Source of the DNA: Sindora glabra
Taxonomy: Eukaryota; Streptophyta; Magnoliopsida; Fabales; Fabaceae
Assembly: GCA_020226215.1 (NCBI GenBank)
Contig: CM035233.1
Location: 74,963,317 to 75,027,316 of the forward strand
Direction: 5' to 3'
DNA length: 64,000 nt
In this document: positions 12,284 to 25,390 of the stretch, one piece after another
Layout: each line of letters starts with the position of its first letter
Position numbering within the stretch: position 1 is the stretch's first letter
Notes under the pieces: generated by a model
The model's database searches: none
What the model saw: the letters and a program-made list of their open reading frames with translations, nothing else
What the model was told of the DNA's origin: nothing
Translations under genes and position numbers: made by a program

Positions 12284-14980
12284 TGTAATATCCTTAAGTG
12301 GTATATTAGTAGTAATATCTTAGAATACCAAAATTTAGTAATATTCTATAGTTAAGCATGCTTAGTTAAAATGGATGAGAGAATCTAAATATCGATTAAG
12401 AATGTATTCAACTAATTAGGAAAATTTTAGTAGAGCCGGCAAAAATTTTTAGAACTCGAATGAGCTGAAATTCGGTAAAATAGGCCCGAAAATGCAATAG
12501 TTTGATTTGGTTCTTCAAATTTTCTTTTAGACCAATTAAGTTAAGTTTATAAAGGCCTAAAATTAATTAAAAAAGAGGCCCAAAAAATGTGCAGCCCATT
12601 TAGCCCAAGAAAAAGCCCAAAGGAACATGGCAAAAAGTGGAATTATAAGAAGATTTGGGGCCAAAGTGCAATATTTCTTAAAAGGTTTTAACTTATCTTA
12701 TTTTTATTAGTTGAATTGGAGATTTTTAGGCTAAAACCACCAGCTTTTCACATGAGTCCTTGCAGCAAATATCAAGGACCTTTTTGTAAAAATATCAAAG
12801 ATATTTCCTAAAAATTACAAGAAGGTCTTTTTCTCTAAATAAATCTAGACTCTTCCATTTTGTCATCAGCACTTCACCCTCTCCAAATCCTGCACAAAAT
12901 TTTTTACCTCCATTGTAGCACCCATCAAGCTTTGAAGCCAATTCCAAGAGTAAAGAATAAAAGGATTAGACTAAAATCTTGCAAGGAAATTAAGTTACCT
13001 TCATCTTCCTCCTAGAATCCTAACAAAAGTCATCCAAAATTTGAAGGCATCATTCTCCTTGCTACAAATCAAAACCTTAGGCCTTTAAGAAGGTGTTTGA
13101 AGGGTTAAAGAACATAAATTTAAAGGTAAGTGGCAACTCACTTGTTTCCCCTATGAATTTTATTCCAATAAAATGTTACATTGGGTGATTATATTGTTAA
13201 TTTATGGATTGTTTATGTGTGGCCATGTGTGGAGGCATGGTTCTAGAATTTTATGATTGGATATATGTTTTGATGTTATTGAAGTGTAATTAATTTGAGA
13301 GAAAGGCTAGTAATGAAATTGAGTGGCCTTAGAATAAGCCTTCATGCAAAAATGGTTACATTAAGGTATGCTATAGCTTTATGAAAATCCAAGAAAATTC
13401 AGAACGAGATAGTTAATTTAGTGAGACTCATAGGAATCTTTAAAAATTCAATTTCAACCATTCTAAGGTTCCTTATGATGTTAGGAATCATGTATAGTTT
13501 ATTGGGAATTTCTAGATATTTTTAGAAACATGAAATAGGGTCTTATATGTGTATAGGTCTAGTTCAGCTAAGACAGAACGTTAATAATTTTTGCTTTTGT
13601 AATTGAATTAATTAAGGCCTTTACAAGTGTCGAAAATTCTGCAAAAATTCTTGGAAACCTTTCAATATGTTGGGCAAATTGTGGCAAAATTTCATAGTAA
13701 TTGAAGTTTATTTGCTTAGTGGAATAAATCCTTAAATTTTGGAACTCTAGTGCTGTCAGTACTAAAACTGATTTGGAAGGGCCTCATCTACGAATTTTTT
13801 GGGTAGATTATATTGATTAATTATGAAACCTAAGGGCTCATATTTTTCAATTAATATGTTGTGAACATCATATATTTATTTGAGAAATTTTGGAGATGTT
13901 TTAGAAGTCATAAAAGGTCCTTTATTGTAATACGCCATCTGCTGCCTTATTCTGAAAATCTGCATGTGAATAGTACTATTGATTTAATATTTGTGAAATA
14001 TAATAAATATTTGATGCTTGAAAATATATTGTCATGATATTAAATATGATTGAAGCAATGTGATGAATTATTGTAATTATTTGAATGTTCTTAAAAGGTA
14101 TAGAGTATAGTGATAAATTAAATTGAATTGTGAAATGTTAAATGTATCAATATTGTGATACATTATAAGAATATGCAATGATTGATATTATTTAATGTTA
14201 AACTTGAAATTTATACTTGTTTTATAGATAAAGGAAAATATGCTAGGATACTAATGACTAGTTTGTATTGACCATACCTTTATTTATACCAGATTGATAT
14301 GATTTTTCCTTAATTGGCACGAAAGCCTATAAAGGCTCATTTATGTTACTTGATATGTGTAGGAGAGATTGACCTATGGCCTGCAGCATCCTTCTATATG
14401 AAGAAGAGGAGTGGTAAGGGTTGGAGGAAAAAAGTTAGAGGCGAATGGGATAAGGTTGGACCAGGAGAAACAAAGAGGAACCCTAAGCCATACTAGCCAT
14501 TTATGATAGTAGAATAACATATGTAGGATAGCTTAAACTTTAAGTTTGAATTAGATCTTGAAGATTCTTAAGGATTACAAGATGAGTGCTTACTCACTAA
14601 GTATTCCTATACTCATTTTTTTTGTAAAAATTTCTTTTCCAGATAAGGATCACGGAGCTCCTACTAGTGATTATTGTGCACTACTTTAGATGAAGACCTC
14701 CATGGGTAGGAAAAGTTGATGTACATATAAATTTAGTCTAAGAGTCTATTATGGCTATAAAACTTTATACTATTTTTGTATAAAATGGGTTTGTAAAAAA
14801 GTTTTCATTGCACTTGCAATGCTTATTTATTTAGTTATATTTACTTATTGATTTCTAAAAGACATATATAATCTCAATAAGGTGTAGAAGTAGAAGTTAG
14901 GCTTGTAAGAATATTTAATTAGTTGAATACCAATTAAGTATCTTTACACTGGTCACAATACCTAAAAATAGGTTGTGACA
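12284..14980 (+). repeat. 3' LTR of the gypsy element
   Basis: This 2697-bp partner of the 5' LTR starts TGTAATATCC and ends GGTTGTGACA. It is 34 bp longer than the 5' copy because of small indels, including extra bases around 13547-13570. Substitutions are spread along its length, and many are C/T or G/A differences. Confidence 0.93.
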
Positions 14981-14985
14981 CATGT

Positions 14986-16179
14986 ATATTCTATTTATAA
15001 CAAAAGAGAGTTATCTAAATGCAATAATTGAATATAAATATTAGAGAAATTAAATTAAGAAATATATAAGAAATGAGATAATAAATAATTATAAAATATA
15101 TAATTTTATTTATTTATTTTTACATTATTACATGATTACATTAGTAAATATAATAAACAACTAGTTTTTCATTGCATATTTTAGTTGACAAATACAATGT
15201 TCCATTCTTATTATCGATTCTCCTCATTGACTATATTCTCATATTTTCCATATTACTTAAGGCCACTTTTAAGTTAGAAGGTGTAGGTGCCTCTCTTATC
15301 TCAATCCCAGAGAAAAGAGTCTCTTTCTACAATAAAATTAAGCATAGAAGAAGTCAATTCTTTCTTTTTATTTTAACAATAAACAAATTGAAAGGCTAAC
15401 TTATATTTCTTATACTTAATTACATATGAAGGAAGACTTTTTACTTATGGATTGAAGCAGGATATGAGGAGAGTCTAAACGATATATTTGACTTCATTAC
15501 TAATTTAAGAATGTATATTGAATGTAAAGATAACTCTTTTTCTATCTCATTGATATATTTAGAAATGTTGTGATTCTTGTCAAAGGCTTTACCTTCTTTG
15601 ATATTTTAGGCTTTGTAGTATAATTATTATAATTTACCATATTGTGAAACTGGAGATATTGAAAAAGACAAGTCCTTAACAAGATTTGTAACATTTCTAG
15701 ATGTTCTAGATGATATAGAAGGAGAGCTATTTTTAAGTTCAAACTAAACCCTTAAATTAGATAATAAAGTCAAATGTATCACTAAACTATTTAAAATGGA
15801 TATTACAAGCAAAATTTATAAACAAAGTGACGAACATTAAATGTTAGTTATAAAACTATGATTAACATTTAAAGGCTTGGAAATTTAAAGTGTAATGCCT
15901 AAACTTCTTTTAAATGTCAATTATTTGAACAATTAACATTGTAAGTGTTCGTGGTTTTACATAATCTTGTGAAATGAGCTGATTGTTAGTATAACTTTGC
16001 ATATCATTTATAAACTTAAACCAACATGGTAAGTTGTGATTTTCAATAATATCGCAAATGCAAATATTAATTAGTTATAAATAACCTTTAGACATCAATT
16101 TTGGTATACAACTGACATTTAAATCTTTATAGTTTCAAATAATATTGTAAATACAAAAATTGGTTAATTATTAATATAC
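14986..16179. other. AT-rich spacer
   Basis: This is the continuation of the DNA into which the gypsy element inserted. A 75-codon open frame at 15172-15399 (plus) is hydrophobic at its start but is not recognised. From about 15760 the sequence carries short repeated words such as ACATTAAATG and AACATTTAAA, and it merges into the repeat array that follows. Confidence 0.5.
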
Positions 16180-17955
16180 TTTTAAACATCAATTTCTATA
16201 TTCAACCAATATTTAAGCTTTAAACTTACTTTTTAACATAATATTTAGAATTTCTTTAGATGTCAAGTACTTAATAATTGATGTGATTTATTAGAAATAA
16301 GTTTATATCTAATATCCATGTCAAGTTTTTTTAAAATAACCAATGTGATTTTTTTATTTTCCTTTTCAAATATAGTATGTTATTGCCTAATGAGATTTGT
16401 TATAAATAATGGAGACAATTTTACATAATGAGATCTTTGAAAATTTGGACAATTTTATATAGATAATGATATCATTATATAATAAAGATCAAAGATGATA
16501 ACAAGAAAAAATTAAATATATTTATATATTAATAAATTAAAGTAAAGATTAAGTATAGAGTTCATTTATAATAGATCATTATACGAATAAAATTACAAAT
16601 AAAAATATAAAACACTTGTATATATTTCATAAAACAATCTACATTAAAATTACATTTTTATAGCATAATCACTATATATCTAAATTTATACATGAAATTA
16701 ATCTTTGTTGCAAATTCTTATTTATTGAAGTGCTTCACAAGATTTTGCAAATATGAACCACTTATTCCTTGCATTATAAAAACATCCCATTAAAAACTTT
16801 AATGTCTGCTGCCATGAAGTCAAAGTAGGAGACATTTTGGAGTTCAGGATAAGATGCTTTAATAGGATTCCTAAACAAAAGTAGATTTCATTAGGGACAT
16901 TATATGGAAAGATTTTGAAACATAATTCTAGCTTCAAATCATGTAAAAATACTTTATCCATTCTATAAATTTGTTGGAAAGTTTGGACTCTAGAGAATGA
17001 ATAAGGTGTCTTCACAAGATTTCAAACTAGATAATTCCATCAAAAATAGAAAGTCAAAGCATAAAATGCAAAATTTAAAGACTTTTTGATAGAATATTTA
17101 CATTGGTTATTAATATAAAATCGACATGTTAAAAGTTAATTATATTAAAAATTGACATTATAACTTTATCCCCATTTTCTACAACAACTCTTTATATCTT
17201 ATTAGATGGTAATTTTCTACTAATTGATGTAGAAAGCTATATTATAATTTTACAATGTTAGTTGTTAATTAAAACTAACATGTTAAATTGCTCTTATTTT
17301 TAAAAATGTTGTTATGCCATTGTATATATTAGCTTGTCCTTTAACTGAAATGAATATGTTAATGTTATACTACAAATCTATAATAGTGGTTAGCCTTAGA
17401 AAGCTAAAGAAAAAGAAAATTAGATTTTTTTTATGAAATGTAATAAAAAAATATTGGAAGAATAGTATTAAGAAAAAGAAAAAGATGATGGGGAATGATA
17501 AAAAAAAGATAAGTTAGTACCTTTAAAAAATATTTATTCACTTTAATAAATGATAAGTTAAATATTGAACCTTAATATATAGTTAGAATATACAAAAATC
17601 TCTTGTGATGGACATAATAAGACATAATAAGGGATCAACTCTTTTTATTCTTACTAAGATCAAATGAATGTTAACACAAAGTTTGCATTTAAAAATTTTT
17701 ATTTTATTTCACTTGTATAATTTATAATTACAAATTTATTTCATATATTAAACATATTTATATGTCTTTCTTCATTAAATATATCTCAATTGATTTCATG
17801 ACATATATAATATCATTTTAATGTTACTACATTAGTGGTGCAATGATACTTGATATTGCTTTAAGGACTTTACTCTCCATTATATTTAGGATTACTCTCC
17901 ATTATATTTAGGATTCAAGTCAAAGATTTTGTATATATACATTAAGTGGATTTAT
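16180..17955. repeat. Long repeat array, copy 1 (type A)
   Basis: First copy of a non-coding unit of about 1.78 kb with four blocks. Block a (16180-16345) begins at ACATCAATTTC. Block b is 16410-16740. Block c is 16964-17640. Block d is 17680-17955 and ends at TTAAGTGGATTTATTAT. Blocks a and b recur at 17970 and 20510, block c three more times, and block d at about 20230. A 97-codon minus-strand open frame at 16722-17015 is interrupted by stops in the other copies, so it is probably chance. Confidence 0.75.
17872..17915. repeat. 22-bp perfect tandem duplication
   Basis: ACTCTCCATTATATTTAGG plus three bases occurs twice in a row (17872-17893 and 17894-17915) inside block d. The corresponding block near 20430 has a single copy, so this is a local, later event. 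Confidence 0.9.
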
Positions 17956-17969
17956 TATATAAAAAAAAA

Positions 17970-19425
17970 AACCTTTAGACATTGATTTCCATATTCAATC
18001 AATGTCAAAGTTTTAAAATTACTATTTGACATACCATTTGATATTTTTTTATATGTTGGGTATTTAATAACTGACACAATTTATTAGAAATAAGTTTATG
18101 TTTGATATCCACAATAGGTTTTCTTAAATAATTGACATGATTTTCTAATTTTTTTTCAAATCAAACATACTATAGCCTAATAAGATTTGTTACAAACAAT
18201 AGAGATATTTTTATACAATGAGGTCTTTAAAACTTAAGATAATTTTATGTATATAATGGTATCATTTTATTATAAAAATCAAAGATGAAAGCAAAGATTA
18301 AATGAAGATTTTAATTACAATAAATCATTATACAAAAAAATTACAAATGAAAATATAAAAATACTTTTATAGCTATATATATTCCATAAAACAATGTACA
18401 TAAAAACTACACTTTTACAATATAATCACTATGTATCTAAATTTACACTCTAAAAATTAATTCTTGTTGTAAATTCTCAACTATATATATTCCATAAGAC
18501 AATGTACATAAAAACTACACTTTTACAACATAATCATTATATATTTAAATTTACACTCTAAACTAATTCTTATTGTAAATTCTCATCTATTAAAGTGTTC
18601 TATAAAATTTTATAGATATTAGCTATCTTTTCCTCGCTCTATATAAGCATCTCATCTAAAATTCTAATGTTTCTTATTCTCAAATATGTGAAAGTAGAAA
18701 ACATTAGATTTTTGGATGGAATGCTTTGATAGGATTTTCCATTAAGAGTAAATTTCATTGAATAAATCAAATGAAAAGGTTTTTAAGCACAATTTTAGCT
18801 TTAAATCATGTGGAAACATCACATCCATTCTATGAGCTCACTAAAGAGTTTGGGGAATGGATGGAGTTTTTCCATAAGACTCTAAACCAAAGAATTTTAT
18901 AAAAAATGAAGACCCAAAGCATAGAACACAAAATTTTAAGGCTATCTGGTAGAATAATTATATTGCTTATTGATGCAAAATTGAAATGTTAACTCATTCC
19001 CAATTTTGATAATAACTCTTCATCTTTCATTAGAAGTTAGTTATATCAAAAATCAATATTGTAACTTCATCCACATTTTCTGTAATAACTATTCATATCC
19101 AATTAGACATGATTTTCTATGAACTAATATAAAAAGTTGCATTATGATTTTATAATGTCAATTGTTAATTAGAATTGATGTATTAAGTTGTTATTATTTT
19201 TAAAAATATCAATGTGTTATGATATATACCGATTTATCCTTTAACTGATATTAATATGCTAATATTATACTGTAAAATTATAATAATGGTTAACCTTAAG
19301 GTTTAGGGTATAGGAGCTAAAGAAAAAGAAAAATAGGTGTTTTCCTATAGATTTTTTTAAAAAAAGCATGCTAGAAAAAAAGTATAAAAAAGGTGGGGAG
19401 TGGTAGAAAACATCAGTCATTGAAT
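17970..19425. repeat. Long repeat array, copy 2 (type B)
   Basis: Second copy, with blocks a, b and c but no block d; it stops near 19425. Its block c (18830-19425) is closer to copy 4 than to copies 1 and 3, for example in the shared stretch around ATTTTCTGTAATAACTATTC. It contains an internal 108-bp tandem duplication. Confidence 0.72.
18373..18588. repeat. 108-bp tandem duplication inside copy 2
   Basis: Two units of 108 bp (18373-18480 and 18481-18588), each starting CTATATATATTCCATAA and running through a TACATAAAAACTACACTTTT core. Copies 1 and 4 have one unit each at the matching place. Confidence 0.85.
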
Positions 19426-19520
19426 TATGATTAAGCTAAATAATTAGATATAAGTTGGTGGAAACTTAACAAAAAAAAGTTCCATGTCGATCACAATCAG
19501 ATTAAGGTTATGAGACATTG

Positions 19521-20505
19521 TATAAATTTGTTAGAGAGTCTGGGTTTTGGAGAATGGATAAGGTGTCTTCATAAGATTCCAAACCAGATAATTTCATCAA
19601 AAATGGAGAGTTAAAGTGTAAAATACAAAATTTAAAGACCTTTTGATAAAATATTTATAATAATTATTAATATAAAATTGACATGTTAAAAGTTGATTAA
19701 ATAAAAAATCGACATTGTAACTTTATCCCTATTTTCTATAACTACTTTTTATATCCAATTGGATATTGATTTTCTATTAACCAATGTAGAAAGCTATATT
19801 ATAATTTTGCAATGCTAGTTAATTAGAACTAACATGTTAAATTGCTCTTATTTTCAAATATGTCACTATACTATTATTTATGTCAGTTTATCCTTTAACC
19901 GAAATTAACATATTGATATTATACTATAAATTTATAATAATAGTTAGCTTTAAAGGGCTAAAGAAAAAGAAAACTAGGCATTTTTCTACAAAATGTTAAA
20001 AAAAACTAGAAGAATAGTATAAGAAAATGGAAAAAAAAGTTGTGGAGTGGTAAAAAAAAAGCAAGTTGCTATATTTAAAAAATATTTATTCACTTTAATA
20101 AATGGTAAGTTGAATACTGAACCTTAATATATAGTTAAAACATACAAAAATCTCTTGTGAAGGACATAGTAAGACATAATAAAGGATCAAGTCTTTTTAT
20201 TCTTATCAAGATCAAATGAATATTAACATAAAGTCTACATTCCATAATTTTTATTTTATTTTATTTCACTTGTATAATTTATAATTATAAATTCACTTTC
20301 TATGTTAAATAAATTTATATGTCTTTGTTCATCAAATATATTTTAAATGATTTCATGATATATATAATATCGTTTTGATATTATTACTTTAGTGTTGTAG
20401 TAATACTTAATATTGCTTTAAGAACTTTACTTCCTATTATGTTTGGAGTTTGAGTTTAGGACTTTGCATATATGCATTAAGTGGATTACTAATTTTATTA
20501 TTAAA
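19521..20505. repeat. Long repeat array, copy 3 (type A, 5'-truncated)
   Basis: This copy contains block c and block d only and starts abruptly at TATAAATTTGTTAGAG. The same point in copy 1 is at 16964, an offset of 2557 bp. The DNA between copies 2 and 3 (19426-19520) is not repeated elsewhere in the window. Confidence 0.72.
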
Positions 20506-20509
20506 AAAA

Positions 20510-22105
20510 CTCTTTAGACATCGATTTCCATATTCAATCAATATTTAAGCTTTAAAATTACTTTCTGACATACCATTTGGTATTTCTTTATACATCGAGT
20601 ATTTAATAACTGATATGATTTATTAGAAATAAGTTTATGTTTGATATCCATATTAGGTTTTGTTAAATAATCGACATGGTTCATTGATTTTTCTTTTTAA
20701 ATTCAATACATTGTAGCTTAACAAGATTTGTCACGAATAATAGAGATAGTTTTATGAATGAGGTCTTTGAAACTTCAAACAATTTTACATATACAATGAT
20801 ATCAATATATTGTAAAAATCAAAGATGACAATACAAAAAAATTAAACATATTTACATATTCACGAATTAAATTAAAGATTAAATGAAGACTTTAATTATA
20901 ATAAATTATTATATAAAAATTATAAATAAAAATATAGAATACTTATATAGCTATATACATTCCATAAAATAACTTACATAAAAACTATACTTTTACAACA
21001 TAATTACTATGTATCTAAATTTACACTTCAAATTAATTTTTGTTGCAAATTCTCAAATGTTAAAGTGTTTCACAAGATTCTATAAACATTAGTAAACTAT
21101 TCCTTACTTTATATAAGCATTTTATCTAGAATTCTAATGTTCTTGTTCTTAAATATTTGAGAGCAGGATACATTAGATACTTAGATGAAATACTTTAATG
21201 AGATTTTCTATCACGAGTAAATTTTATCAGAGATATCAAATGAAAAGGTTTTAAAACACAACTTTAACTTTAAATCATGCGAAAACACTACATCCATTTT
21301 ATGAGCTCACTAGAAAGTTTGGGGAATGGATGGAGTTCCTCCATAGGACTTTAAACCAAATAATTTCATTAAAAATGGAGGCCTAAAGCATAGAACATAA
21401 AATTTTAAGGCTATTTAGTAGAATAATTACATTGGTCATTGATACAAAATCGACATGTTAACTTATTCCTATTTTTCACAACAACTCTTCATTTCCTATT
21501 ACAAGTTGGTTATATCAAAAATCGATGTTGTAACTTATCCATATTTTCTGTAATAACTATTCATATTCAATTAGACATGATTTTTTATGAACTAATATAG
21601 AAAGTTGCATTATGATTTTATAATGTCAATTGTTAACTAGAATTGATGTATTAAGTTGTTATTATTTTCAAAAATATCAATGTGTTATCATATATACCAA
21701 TTTGTCCTTTAATTGATATTAATATGCTACTATTATATTACAAAATTGTAGTAGTGGTTAACCTTAAAAAGCTAAAGAAAAAGAAAATTAGGTTTTTTTT
21801 GGAAATTTAAAAAAAATGCTAGAAAAAAAGTATAAAAAAGGCAGGGAGTAGTAGAAAACACAAGTCGTTGCCTTAAAAAAATATATTTATTCACTTTAAT
21901 AAATAATAAGTCAAATAATAAACCTCAATATATAATTGAAATATATAAAAATCTTTTTTGAAGGTTAAGAAAGGATCAATTCTTCCTATTATTCTCAAGA
22001 TCAAATGAATGTATATTGGATAAGTTTCATTTTATTTCACTTATATAATTTATAATTATAAATTCATTTCATACACTAAACATATTTGTATGTCTATTTT
22101 AATTT
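20510..22105. repeat. Long repeat array, copy 4 (type B)
   Basis: Blocks a (20510-20690), b (20735-21075), c (21290-21980) and a partial d (22020-22105). Block a lies 2541 bp after that of copy 2. With copy 3 this makes a second A-B pair, so the array looks like a duplicated dimer. Confidence 0.72.
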
Positions 22106-22431
22106 TTTTGGTAAATAAAATTTTAGGAAAATGATAAGTTATCCCATTTCAAGATCATAGGAATTGAACTTAAAATATAAGTGATTGAAAACAACAAATT
22201 TTATTAGTTGAACTAACATAATGGATTGTAAATTATTTTAATTTTAAAATTATAATTTGTGTCACTTTTTTTTAGCATATAGATAGTACAGGTACAAGAC
22301 TAATACCAGTGCTAAATGGGGCCTTGAAATTTGCCACAAACACTAAAACCATTTTATTGTAAACTATCTATGATAATTTATAATATTATCTTTATGAACT
22401 AATTATCTTTCCATGGTTGTGAATTTGATGA

Positions 22432-23330
22432 AGGTGTTTAATAAGTAACTTTTTGATCATCTTATAACTAATTTAAATACTTTTAATTATTTAATTAAGT
22501 CAATTAGTTAATTTGAGTATTTAACAAATAATTATTTTGGTTAGCTTGTTGGCTCTCAAATAATTATTTTGAAAAAGTTAAGAATAACAATTTTTTAAAA
22601 CAACTTATTTGCATTTAGTAATAAAAATTTTTGTTCATATTTATAATTTTTTTTACATTTTCATCCTTGATAAATGAAAAAATAATATATTATATTTATT
22701 TATTTTTACAAAAAAATTTAATACATATAATAAATTATAATTATTTATTTTTAAATAAAAGATAATGAATCTAATACATTTTATTAAAAATTTTATATAA
22801 TAATAAAAAATTACATGAATATAATCACATCCTTTCTATCAAATTGTATAAAAAAAAGAGGAGAATATATGTTTCATTTCAAATGACATCATTTGAATTA
22901 AAAATATATTAAAAAAATAACAAAATGATATTATTTGTGAAAAATACATTTTAATACTTAAAATGTATACTTCACCAATATTTTAAATGATAGATATATG
23001 AATTTTAAATTTAATATTAAAAAGTTATAAAATAAATTTTAATAGTTATTGTATCTACATTATATTCCTAGTAATAAATAATATATTATAATTTGAAATA
23101 TTAATAAAGTAAAAGAATACTTAAATAAATTATAAAATATATACATGTCTTTATAACTTATTTTATATATAAATAGTTAATAATAAATAATTAATTTTAT
23201 TAAATATTTTTATATAAATAACTAACACTATTAACCGGTTAAATCAATTAAAATAATTTATTATTAACTAACAACTAATTCAATTAGTTAAACATTAATG
23301 TAATCAGTTTATTGTCAAATACGATCCTTA
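22432..23330. mobile_element. MITE-like element (candidate)
   Basis: The left edge (GGTGTTTAATAAGTAACT) resembles the reverse complement of the right edge (CGTATTTGACAATAAACTG). The interior is rich in short AATTAGTTAA-type palindromes, as in hAT-type MITEs. No clear target-site duplication was found and the ends are approximate. Confidence 0.3.
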
Positions 23331-23970
23331 TCTTCATAATTATATTTAATAATTCTAAAATTTAGATTATTCAAAATAATTCAGATAATTATTACACATT
23401 TTTATATCTAAATTATTCTAGATAATTATTTTAACTATCCTAAAACAAACTAATTCGAAATGAAAAAACTGGCTTAAATTCAAACATTATTTAAAAAATA
23501 AAATAACATCTTATTTTAGCCGTTAAACATATATGATACCAAACAACAGAAAATCCAACAGTTCATATAGAATTATTTGATTTACCCTTTACTTCAAATT
23601 GATTTTTTAAAAAACTATATTCCAATTTTTTTATCAAGATGAATTATTTTCGGAGAAATTTGTTAAAAATGTAAGATTTCACCGAATAATGTTATGTTAA
23701 ATAACTTAAATTAACTACACGTAATATTATATAATATGTAAATTTAAAGAAAACACTTATTATGTGATTTTACTAAATTTTATAAAAATTTAAACATTTA
23801 AACAATACTTGTATATAAACCATGCATATATAAAGCAACAACTTTAATATATAATAACATAATATGTGCATATTCAAATTATATAATGTATAAATTAAGT
23901 AATCTAGTGAAAATTGGAGGATAGTGCTTACAAAACGCATTTTTTAAGACCTTTGTGGGAAGGATATTTA

Positions 23971-24610
23971 GGCTTTATTTCAAATAATCGATAAATTAGT
24001 TGATAATTGATAAGTTAACTAATAATTAATAATTTATAACTGATAACTGATAAGTTAGCTGAAGTATTTTGTAAAATTAGTTATTGAAATTACAAAATGA
24101 CATTAAAGAACATATTAATAAAATAGATATATAATTAAAATAATTCATATTTATCTAAAAAATTTAAAATAAAAATATAATATTTAATTAATTATATTTT
24201 ATAAACTTATATATTTACTTACTTATATAATTTTTATTTTATCATTTATTATAAAATCATAATTATTTAAAATATAATTAATTATATTTTATGGTTATTT
24301 ATTCACATATATATTTTCATATATTTATAATTTAAAATTAAAATATAATTATGTTAAAATTAAATTAATTATATTTTATAAAAATATTAAAATTTATATT
24401 ACAAAGGGCATGTGATGTAAATTAATAAAAAAATAAGGATAGATTTAGAAAAAATTTAAAGAGATAATAGCTTATAAGTTACTTTAGATAGCTCACTAAA
24501 TCAAAATTTATTATTTTTAATAAGTTAATATGAAAAATACCTCTAGAATTTAGTTTATAACTTATTAATCTAATTGATAAGTCACCTTATTTATTACATT
24601 AAATGAATCC
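23971..24610. mobile_element. MITE-like element (candidate)
   Basis: GGCTTTATTTCAAATAA at the left resembles the reverse complement of the right end (GGATTCATTTAATG). Both ends are followed inward by repeated GATAAGTTA/AGCTTATAAG words. The roughly 640-bp interior is non-coding. No convincing target-site duplication is visible. Confidence 0.35.
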
Positions 24611-25390
24611 TTACTTGAAGAATTAGAATATTAATGAATTTATTCCATTTTAATAAAGAGTTATTTGTTTTGCATAGAAAGTAACTTTATACGAAAAATT
24701 GAACTTTTTAAGAAATAACTTTCTATATAAAGTTCTTTGTGTAGGAAATAACTTTATAGAGGAAATTAATATTTTTTAGAAAGTAATTTTATATATTATA
24801 TTTAATTTAATTTTGAATATCTTAAGAAATATTAATAAAATGATTATTATATCTTTACTATTATAATATAAATTAATAAATTTTAATTATTATTAATTAA
24901 ATTAAATGAGAATAACTTTGTTATTGTATTCATAAATAATATATATAGTAGAATTTATATAATAGGCAGATGAGTAAGTGACTTCTCATACTTTATAGAA
25001 AGTAGAGCTTTTAAGATCCTAAAGTCTTACTTTCGCAAATTTATTAAATAATAATTAATCAAATAACTTATCTTTTTTTATTTTTTTGAAAAATCAAATT
25101 TTTTATACTGTTAAGGTGAATGAACCAACCTTTAATTTTTTCTTTTAAGATTCCAACATTTATCTATTAAGAAATAAAATTTATCTAGAATTAACATATT
25201 TTTCACTCAACCATAACCTTATTAATTTTTTACTTTTTTTTCACTACTCATGTTAATGCATTATTTAGATTCTAAAATTTTTACATGATATTTTTTTCTT
25301 AATTTTTTATAATAATGAAAGTAAGAAGGAAATCAAACATACCACAGTTCCATTTTTCTTCTTTATTTTTTAAGCTTTAGTTTTTTTCAG

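Larger units (their letters stand above)
4707..14980 (+). mobile_element. Ty3/gypsy chromovirus (Tekay/Del-like), complete but inactivated
   Basis: A full-length LTR retrotransposon of 10.27 kb. The LTRs begin TGTAATA and end TGACA. Next to the 5' LTR is a primer-binding site complementary to initiator tRNA-Met, and a polypurine tract precedes the 3' LTR. Flanking pentamers are CATAT (4702-4706) and CATGT (14981-14985), a target duplication with one mismatch. Internal order is gag, protease, RT, RNase H, integrase and a chromodomain-like tail, the Ty3/gypsy order. The tail and the long LTRs suggest the Tekay/Del chromovirus group (inference). Every domain is broken by stops or frameshifts, so the copy cannot make its own proteins. 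Confidence 0.95.
22106..25390. other. AT-rich intergenic DNA
   Basis: No gene is seen. Two stretches (22432-23330 and 23971-24610) resemble MITEs and are listed separately. The rest is low-complexity A/T sequence. The last 100 bp before 25391 lie downstream of the BAHD gene and probably include its 3'UTR. Confidence 0.5.

Noticed and set aside
17340..21760. Possible CACTA ends (reverse of CACTACTACAATTTTG near 21730-21747 and related sites near 17387)
   Set aside because: The repeat similarity continues through these points in every copy, so they are not element boundaries; no transposase was seen.
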